A stretch of 12,366 nucleotides of DNA, taken from positions 1-12,366 of the forward strand of contig JAIUMG010000067.1 of assembly GCA_022565655.1 (NCBI GenBank), read 5' to 3'. This document shows, one piece after another, positions 7,601 to 12,366 of this stretch. The notes below the pieces were generated by a model. The model did no database searches and was not told where the DNA came from. It saw only the letters and a program-made list of their open reading frames with translations. The stretch is from Alkalimonas sp. Its GTDB lineage: Bacteria; Pseudomonadota; Gammaproteobacteria; Enterobacterales; Alteromonadaceae. Numbering within the stretch: the first letter of the stretch is position 1; every line of letters begins with the position of its first letter. A program made the position numbers and the translations under genes.

Positions 7601-10600
7601 TTATTCCTCTTCCAATTCGATATTAATACCGAGCGAACGGATTTCTTTCATCAGTACGTTGAACGACTCTGGCATGCCAGGCTCCATCCGGTGATCGCCA
7701 TCCACGATGTTTTTATACATCTTAGTACGACCATTGACGTCATCTGATTTCACCGTCAGCATTTCCTGCAGCGTATAGGCTGCACCGTAAGCTTCCAGTG
7801 CCCAGACTTCCATCTCACCGAAACGTTGTCCACCGAACTGTGCCTTACCACCCAGCGGCTGCTGTGTGACCAAGCTGTAAGAACCGGTAGAACGGGCATG
7901 CATCTTGTCATCAACCAAGTGGTTCAGCTTCAACATGTACATGTAACCGACCGTGACTTTACGCTCAAAGGCATTACCGGTGCGGCCATCAAACAGTTCA
8001 ATCTGACCACTGGCAGGCAGGTCAGCCAACTCTAGCAACTCTTTGATTTCACTTTCTTTAGCGCCATCGAACACTGGAGTTGCAATCGGCAGACCCTTGC
8101 GCAGGTTGCCGGCCAATCGCAGCACTTCATCATCAGTAAAGGTGGTAATATCCACCACCTGACGCGACTCACCTAAGCTGTATACACGGCTTAAGAAATC
8201 ACGCAGTTCACTGATTTTTCTTTGCTCCTGCAGCATGGTATCAATCTTTTCACCAATACCACGTGCCGCCAGACCCAGGTGAGTTTCCAACACCTGACCA
8301 ATGTTCATCCGTGATGGTACACCCAGCGGGTTCAGTACGATATCAACAGGACGACCATGTTCATCATATGGCATATCTTCAACCGGTACGATGGTTGAAA
8401 TAACACCTTTGTTACCGTGACGACCCGCCATCTTATCACCTGGCTGGATACGTCGTTTCACGGCCAAATACACTTTAACAATCTTCAGTACGCCAGGTGC
8501 CAAATCATCACCCTGGATAATTTTGCGGCGCTTCACTTCAAATTTGGTATCGTACTCGGTACGGATCTCTTCGTATTGAGCCGCCAACTGTTCCAGATCG
8601 CTCTGCTTCTGATCGTCAGCAATGCTCTGATTAAACAGATCATCACCTTTCAGACCATTGAGCTTATCGCGGTCCAAACCAGAGGCTTCTAGCAAGTTGC
8701 GCGCACGATCGAAGATACCCTCTTCCAGAATACGGAACTCTTCGTTCAGGTCTTTTTTGGCCTGGCGAATTTCCATGTCTTCGATTTCACGAGCACGCTG
8801 ATCTTTCTCGACACCATCGCGAGTGAATACCTGAACGTCAATGACAGTACCATTGACAGAATTTGGTACCCGCAATGAAGTATCTTTCACATCCGATGCT
8901 TTCTCACCAAAGATAGCGCGAAGCAGTTTCTCTTCAGGCGTCAGTTGGCTTTCACCTTTTGGTGTCACCTTACCCACCAGAATGTCACCACTCTTTACTT
9001 CAGCACCGATGTAAACAATACCGGCTTCGTCCAGCTTCGACAGCGCCGACTCACCGACATTGGGGATATCTGCAGTGATTTCTTCCGGCCCAAGCTTGGT
9101 GTCACGAGAAATACAGCTTAGCTCCTGAATGTGAATGGTGGTCAGGCGATCTTCTTGCACCAAACGCTCTGAAAGCAAGATGGAATCTTCGAAGTTGTAA
9201 CCGTTCCATGGCATAAAGGCCACTCGCAGGTTTTGACCCAGTGCCAACTCACCTAAATCAGTTGATGGGCCATCTGCCAGCACATCACCACGCTCAACCG
9301 GCTCGCCACTGGCAACACAAGGCCGCTGGTTGATACAGGTGTTCTGGTTAGAGCGGGTGTACTTGGTCAGGTTGTAAATATCGATACCCGCTTCACCCGC
9401 AACCATCTCTTCTTCATGCACTTTCACCACGATACGGCTGGCATCGACATAATCAATGGTACCACCACGCTTCGCGACCACAGTCACACCGGAGTCTTTG
9501 GCGACCACACGCTCAACACCGGTACCGACTAATGGTTTATCAGCCCGCAGGGTTGGTACCGCCTGACGTTGCATGTTCGAGCCCATCAGAGCCCGGTTAG
9601 CATCATCGTGTTCCAGGAACGGGATCAAGGCAGCGGCAACAGAAACGATTTGCTGTGGCGCAACGTCCATGTATTGCACCTGATCGGCTGGCATCAGGGT
9701 GAATTCATTCTTATGACGACACGGCACCAACTCTTCAGTCAGGCGGTTTTCGTCACTCAGATCAGCATTGGCCTGAGCAATAACAAAGTTGCCTTCTTCA
9801 ATGGCAGACAGGAAATCAACTTCATCGGTCACAATGCCATTTTCGATACGACGATAAGGGGTTTCCAGGAAACCATAGGCATTGGTTTGGGCAAACATCG
9901 ATAACGAGTTAATCAGACCAATGTTTGGCCCTTCTGGCGTTTCGATAGGACAAACCCGACCGTAGTGCGTTGGGTGCACGTCACGGACTTCAAAACCAGC
10001 GCGCTCACGGGTCAGACCGCCCGGGCCTAAGGCAGAAATACGACGCTTGTGCGTCACTTCCGACAGCGGGTTGTTCTGATCCATAAATTGCGACAGCTGG
10101 CTGGAGCCGAAGAACTCTTTCACTGCGGCAGAAATTGGTTTGGCGTTGATCAGATCCTGAGGCATCACTGCATCAAGATCACCTAACGACAAACGCTCTT
10201 TCACTGCACGTTCAACCCGAACCAGGCCAACACGGAACTGGTTCTCGGCCATTTCGCCGACTGAGCGAATACGACGATTCCCCAGGTGATCGATATCATC
10301 GACATCACCTTTACCGTTACGAATGTCAATTAACACCTTCATCACAGCCAGGATGTCTTCTTTTGACAGTACACCTTCGCCGGTGTTTTCATCAAAATCA
10401 ACCCGGCGGTTGAATTTCATCCGGCCCACGGTGGATAGGTCGTAACGATCTTCAGAGAAGAACAGGTTCGAGAATAAGGTTTCGGCGGCATCACGCGTTG
10501 GTGGCTCACCAGGGCGCATCATGCGGTAGATCTCAACCAAGGCTTCAATGCGATTTGAACTTGGGTCAATACGCAGAGTTTCAGAGATGTACGAGCCCTG

Positions 10601-11626
10601 ATCCAGGTCGTTGATGTACAGCGTTTCAAAGCTGGTGTAGCCAGCTGCGCCTAACTTCTCCAGTAACTCCAGCGTTAACTGGGTATTGGCATCGGCAATC
10701 ACTTCACCACTGTCTTCATCGATGTAGGTTTTCGCCAGTACCCGGCCGTTCAGATAATCGGCTGGCACTTCCATCAGGCTCAGGCCTGTTTTTTCCAGCT
10801 GACGCACGTGACGAGCAGTAATTCGACGGCCTTGCTCTACAATGACTTCGCCATCGTTGTCGATGATATCAAAAGCGGCCGTTTCACCACGCAGACGGCT
10901 AGGCACCACTTCCATCATGTACTTACCGTCTTGAATATCAAAGCGGGTATTTTCAAAGAAGGTGCTTAAAATAGTATCAGTATCGAAGTCCAACGCCCGC
11001 AACAAAATAGTTGCTGGCAATTTGCGGCGGCGATCAATACGCACGAACAAGTTGTCTTTGGCATCGAACTCGAAATCAAGCCAGGAACCACGGTACGGGA
11101 TCACCCGCGCGTTATACAGTACCTTGCCAGAAGAATGGGTTTTACCGCGGTCATGGTCAAAAAACACACCAGGACTCCGGTGCAGCTGAGAAACAATAAC
11201 CCGCTCAGTACCATTGATGACAAAGGTACCGTTTTCAGTCATCAGCGGGATTTCCCCCATATAGACTTCTTGTTCCCGGATGTCTTTAATCGTGCCTGGT
11301 GCTTCTTTATCAAACAGCACCATCCGTAACTTTACACGCAGCGGCGCAGAGTAAGTTACACCTCGGATCTGACATTCCTTAACATCAAAAACCGGCTCGC
11401 CGATACGGTAGCTAACATACTGCAATTCCGCACTGCCAGAGTAACTTTTAATGGGGAATACAGAGCGGAATGCCGCTTCCAGGCCGTAATCACCTTCAGG
11501 ATCAGGCTCAATAAATTTGTTGAATGACTCGATTTGAATCGACAACAGGTATGGCACATCCAGTACTTCCGGACGTTTGCCGAAGTCCTTACGGATACGT
11601 TTCTTCTCAGAATAAGAGTAAGTCAT
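7601..11626 (-). CDS. rpoB: DNA-directed RNA polymerase subunit beta
   Basis: Beta forms one side of the RNA polymerase cleft and the rifampicin pocket. It has 1341 residues (1342 in E. coli), and residue numbers should run almost in step. The rifampicin region GSSQLSQFMDQNNPLSEVTH... (about 507-533) keeps the sensitive residues D516, H526 and S531, with a conservative Val at 524. PGDKMAGRHGNKG carries conserved active-centre lysines. KMHARSTGSYSLVTQQPLGG and GEMEVWALEAYGAAYTLQE mark the C-terminal part that binds beta'. Both usual proteobacterial beta insertions are present. The ATG at 11626-11624 was chosen because it gives the family N-terminus (MTYSYSEKKRIRKDFG) and has a GAGGA Shine-Dalgarno about 5 bases upstream. 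A 12-codon upstream extension to 11662 lacks a correctly spaced site. It lies 178 bp after rplL, behind an attenuator, and 75 bp before rpoC. Confidence 0.99.
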   Translation of the reverse strand: MTYSYSEKKRIRKDFGKRPEVLDVPYLLSIQIESFNKFIEPDPEGDYGLEAAFRSVFPIKSYSGSAELQYVSYRIGEPVFDVKECQIRGVTYSAPLRVKLRMVLFDKEAPGTIKDIREQEVYMGEIPLMTENGTFVINGTERVIVSQLHRSPGVFFDHDRGKTHSSGKVLYNARVIPYRGSWLDFEFDAKDNLFVRIDRRRKLPATILLRALDFDTDTILSTFFENTRFDIQDGKYMMEVVPSRLRGETAAFDIIDNDGEVIVEQGRRITARHVRQLEKTGLSLMEVPADYLNGRVLAKTYIDEDSGEVIADANTQLTLELLEKLGAAGYTSFETLYINDLDQGSYISETLRIDPSSNRIEALVEIYRMMRPGEPPTRDAAETLFSNLFFSEDRYDLSTVGRMKFNRRVDFDENTGEGVLSKEDILAVMKVLIDIRNGKGDVDDIDHLGNRRIRSVGEMAENQFRVGLVRVERAVKERLSLGDLDAVMPQDLINAKPISAAVKEFFGSSQLSQFMDQNNPLSEVTHKRRISALGPGGLTRERAGFEVRDVHPTHYGRVCPIETPEGPNIGLINSLSMFAQTNAYGFLETPYRRIENGIVTDEVDFLSAIEEGNFVIAQANADLSDENRLTEELVPCRHKNEFTLMPADQVQYMDVAPQQIVSVAAALIPFLEHDDANRALMGSNMQRQAVPTLRADKPLVGTGVERVVAKDSGVTVVAKRGGTIDYVDASRIVVKVHEEEMVAGEAGIDIYNLTKYTRSNQNTCINQRPCVASGEPVERGDVLADGPSTDLGELALGQNLRVAFMPWNGYNFEDSILLSERLVQEDRLTTIHIQELSCISRDTKLGPEEITADIPNVGESALSKLDEAGIVYIGAEVKSGDILVGKVTPKGESQLTPEEKLLRAIFGEKASDVKDTSLRVPNSVNGTVIDVQVFTRDGVEKDQRAREIEDMEIRQAKKDLNEEFRILEEGIFDRARNLLEASGLDRDKLNGLKGDDLFNQSIADDQKQSDLEQLAAQYEEIRTEYDTKFEVKRRKIIQGDDLAPGVLKIVKVYLAVKRRIQPGDKMAGRHGNKGVISTIVPVEDMPYDEHGRPVDIVLNPLGVPSRMNIGQVLETHLGLAARGIGEKIDTMLQEQRKISELRDFLSRVYSLGESRQVVDITTFTDDEVLRLAGNLRKGLPIATPVFDGAKESEIKELLELADLPASGQIELFDGRTGNAFERKVTVGYMYMLKLNHLVDDKMHARSTGSYSLVTQQPLGGKAQFGGQRFGEMEVWALEAYGAAYTLQEMLTVKSDDVNGRTKMYKNIVDGDHRMEPGMPESFNVLMKEIRSLGINIELEEE

Positions 11627-11630
11627 GGGG

Positions 11631-11653
11631 TTCCTCAGCTTGCTGATTTTTTT
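11631..11653 (-). promoter_or_regulatory. rpoB ribosome-binding site within a small hairpin
   Basis: The rpoB Shine-Dalgarno GAGGAA (11636-11631) overlaps by two bases the 3' arm of a TCAGC/GCTGA inverted repeat (11635-11646). On the transcribed strand the repeat is preceded by seven A residues. The site fixes the rpoB start at 11626. The 5-bp stem is weak but could modulate access to the site. On the opposite strand the same sequence reads as a stem followed by seven T residues, like a small antisense terminator. Confidence 0.5.
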
Positions 11654-11656
11654 CCC

Positions 11657-11681
11657 AACCATCCTTTTACGGGTGGTTTTT
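11657..11681 (+). terminator. Terminator-like hairpin facing the plus strand, upstream of rpoB
   Basis: AACCATCC and GGGTGGTT pair over 8 bp (one T-G) around TTTTAC, and the right arm runs into five T residues on the plus strand. In that direction it resembles a weak intrinsic terminator and could stop antisense transcripts coming out of rpoB. On the sense strand it is only a stem-loop 31 bases before the rpoB start. There is no plus-strand gene here, so an antisense role is speculative. Confidence 0.35.
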
Positions 11682-11702
11682 ATGGCAATAGCAGGTTGCC
11701 AT
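11682..11702 (-). promoter_or_regulatory. 7-bp stem-loop in the rplL-rpoB leader
   Basis: ATGGCAA and TTGCCAT are perfect inverted arms around a 7-base loop. It is one of a row of hairpins between the attenuator and rpoB. The next one upstream (11709-11728) has GTGGG/CCCAC arms. They may shape the rpoBC mRNA 5' end made by readthrough or RNase processing; E. coli has an RNase III site in the equivalent spacer. Function here is not demonstrated by the sequence. Confidence 0.4.
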
Positions 11703-11733
11703 CAGGGGTGGGGAAATCAAAGTCCCACAGCGC

Positions 11734-11764
11734 AAAAAGGCCGGTGATTATTTAATCACCAGCC
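11734..11764 (-). terminator. rplL-rpoB attenuator (intrinsic terminator)
   Basis: On the transcribed strand GGCTGGTGATTA pairs with TAATCACCGGCC: 12 bp with one U-G pair. A few A/U bases open at the tip. The stem is followed at once by five T residues (11738-11734) and GCG. This is the strongest terminator-like structure in the window. It lies 40 bases past the rplL stop and 107 bases before the rpoB start. In E. coli a partial terminator in this spacer lets only part of the transcription reach rpoB, so ribosomal stalk proteins are made in excess over polymerase subunits. The same role is inferred here. Confidence 0.85.
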
Positions 11765-11766
11765 CA

Positions 11767-11808
11767 GCCTGAAAATTCAGGCAGTAATACGGGGCCAGCC
11801 CGAATTAC
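11767..11808 (-). promoter_or_regulatory. Two tandem stem-loops directly after rplL
   Basis: The first (11784-11808) has GTAAT/ATTAC and CGGG/CCCG arms separated by an A-A mismatch in plus-strand terms. It begins inside the last codons of rplL and includes its stop. The second (11767-11782) has perfect GCCTGAA/TTCAGGC arms. Neither has a U-tract. Next to the attenuator they give three stems in 75 bases. They may protect the 3' end of rplJL mRNA or act as RNase processing sites. Confidence 0.45.
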
Positions 11809-12173
11809 TTGATTTCAACAGATGCACCAGCAGCTTCAAGTTCAGTCTTGAGTGCTTCAGCTTCATCCTTCGAAACGCCTTCTTTGATTGCAGCTGGAGC
11901 GCTCTCAACCAAATCTTTCGCTTCTTTCAGGCCTAGGCCTGTAGCACCACGTACTGCTTTGATCACAGATACTTTGTTGCCACCGATACCAGCCAGAACA
12001 ACGTTGAACTCAGTTTGTTCTTCAGCAGCACCACCAGCATCACCAGCTACAGCAACAGCAGCGGCAGCAGCAGATACACCGAACTTTTCTTCCATAGCGC
12101 TAACCAGCTCTACTACGTCCATTACAGACATTTCAGCGATAGCGTCTAGAATTTGGTCTTTAGTCACAGACAT
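11805..12173 (-). CDS. rplL: 50S ribosomal protein L7/L12
   Basis: L7/L12 forms the flexible stalk of the 50S subunit. Dimers sit on the C-terminal helix of L10 and recruit and stimulate the GTPases EF-Tu, EF-G, IF2 and RF3. It has 122 residues. The N-terminal dimerization domain is about 1-33 (SVMDVVELVSAMEEKFGVSA). An Ala/Gly-rich hinge spans about 34-52. The C-terminal factor-binding domain has the invariant KVSVIKAVRGATGLGLKEAK and ends VEIK. The ATG at 12173-12171 was chosen over an in-frame TTG two codons upstream, because TAGGA lies 8 bases before the ATG but only 2 before the TTG. It is 64 bp after rplJ. Several copies are needed per L10, so its translation must exceed that of rplJ; the duplicated ribosome-binding region upstream may bear on this. 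Confidence 0.98.
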   Translation of the reverse strand: MSVTKDQILDAIAEMSVMDVVELVSAMEEKFGVSAAAAAVAVAGDAGGAAEEQTEFNVVLAGIGGNKVSVIKAVRGATGLGLKEAKDLVESAPAAIKEGVSKDEAEALKTELEAAGASVEIK

Positions 12174-12182
12174 GCTCAAATT

Positions 12183-12215
12183 CCTACATTAAACGGCATT
12201 TAGCCTACATTAAAC
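12183..12215 (-). repeat. Two 12-bp direct repeats spanning the rplL ribosome-binding site
   Basis: GTTTAATGTAGG occurs twice on the transcribed strand (12215-12204 and 12194-12183), 21 bases apart. The downstream copy supplies TAGGA, the rplL Shine-Dalgarno. The upstream copy places TAGG four bases before another ATG (12199-12197). That ATG opens a 7-codon reading frame, MPFNVGI, ending in TGA at 12178-12176, two bases before the rplL ATG. The repeat is exact; any translation of the small frame is speculative. Confidence 0.6.
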
Positions 12216-12237
12216 TCTTTACTACAAACAACGCAAA

Positions 12238-12366
12238 TTACGCTGCTTGCTGCTCTTTTTGATCGCGAACCGCGGCAATGGTACGTACCAATTTGCCACC
12301 TGCTGCTTCTTTCATTGTGCTCATCAGACGTGCCAATGCTTCCTCGTACGTAGGCAGCGTTGCTAA
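12238..12366 (-). CDS. rplJ: 50S ribosomal protein L10, C-terminal fragment (cut by window edge)
   Basis: L10 anchors the L7/L12 stalk to 23S rRNA near L11. Only the last 42 residues are here, starting LATLPTYEEALARLMSTMKE and ending in the L10-like tail KLVRTIAAVRDQKEQQAA before a TAA stop (12240-12238). The end matches the E. coli tail as I recall it, and this is the helical part that carries the L7/L12 dimers. Position immediately upstream of rplL is the usual arrangement, and in E. coli the two are translationally coupled. The start, the promoter and the L10 autoregulatory leader lie outside the window. Confidence 0.95.
   Translation of the reverse strand, partial: LATLPTYEEALARLMSTMKEAAGGKLVRTIAAVRDQKEQQAA

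Noticed and set aside
7601..11626. Possible rifampicin-resistance substitution in rpoB (Val for Ile at about 524)
   Set aside because: It is a conservative change at a position not among the main resistance sites. D516, H526 and S531 are wild type, so I read it as natural variation.
11627..11662. In-frame N-terminal extension of rpoB by 12 codons (start at 11662)
   Set aside because: The upstream ATG has AAAAGG directly against it, with no usable spacing. The internal ATG at 11626 has GAGGA at normal spacing and starts the conserved beta N-terminus.
12174..12179. TTG start two codons upstream for rplL
   Set aside because: Only 2 bases separate it from the TAGGA ribosome-binding site. The ATG at 12173 is correctly spaced and matches family length.
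11809..12192. Plus-strand open reading frame of 127 codons opposite rplL
   Set aside because: It is rich in Ser/Ala/Pro/Thr, as expected from the complement of the Ala/Glu/Lys-rich rplL. There is no independent evidence for it.
1..12366. Mobile element, phage, CRISPR, tRNA or a novel system hidden in the window
   Set aside because: All but short spacers (longest 178 bp) are filled by eight universal genes in a known order. I found no terminal repeats, integrase, tRNA-like fold or foreign gene.

Overview
This is a conserved core region of a gammaproteobacterial chromosome. It joins the ribosomal protein / RNA polymerase cluster (rplJL-rpoBC) to the streptomycin cluster (rpsL-rpsG-fusA-tuf). 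Every gene lies on the minus strand, so transcription runs from high to low coordinates: 3' end of rplJ (L10), rplL (L7/L12), rpoB, rpoC, rpsL (S12), rpsG (S7), fusA (EF-G), and the first 30 codons of tuf (EF-Tu), cut off at base 1. The proteins are close to enterobacterial ones along their whole length. RpoB carries the sequence insertions, and RpoC the large trigger-loop insertion, typical of Proteobacteria. EF-G most resembles the 698-residue type I EF-G I recall from Shewanella and relatives. Having rpoC directly followed by rpsL fits Alteromonadales or Pseudomonas-like groups better than enterobacteria, where the two clusters are apart. I therefore suggest an Alteromonadales-type organism; this is inference, with no search behind it.

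Layout in transcription order. L10 and L7/L12 are separated by 64 bp containing a duplicated 12-bp segment that includes the rplL ribosome-binding site. The 178-bp rplL-rpoB spacer is the longest gene-free stretch. It is packed with stem-loops, one of which is a strong intrinsic-terminator-like attenuator. rpoB and rpoC are separated by 75 bp. The 145-bp rpoC-rpsL spacer holds a hairpin, a near-consensus sigma70 promoter with a GC-rich discriminator, and an intrinsic terminator whose 5' arm contains the predicted transcription start. The 79-bp rpsL-rpsG spacer matches the S7 translational operator as I recall it from Escherichia coli. fusA follows rpsG after 28 bp, and tuf follows fusA after 60 bp containing a perfect GC-rich inverted repeat.

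Together the genes supply the ribosomal stalk, the two large RNA polymerase subunits, two decoding/assembly proteins of the 30S subunit, and the two main elongation GTPases. The visible control signals fit growth-rate regulation: partial termination before rpoB, an independent and probably stringently controlled promoter for the str genes, and S7 feedback.

There are no mobile elements, tRNAs, rRNAs, CRISPR arrays, pseudogenes or unexplained genes, and I found no undescribed system. The items worth a second look are all regulatory structures between genes.
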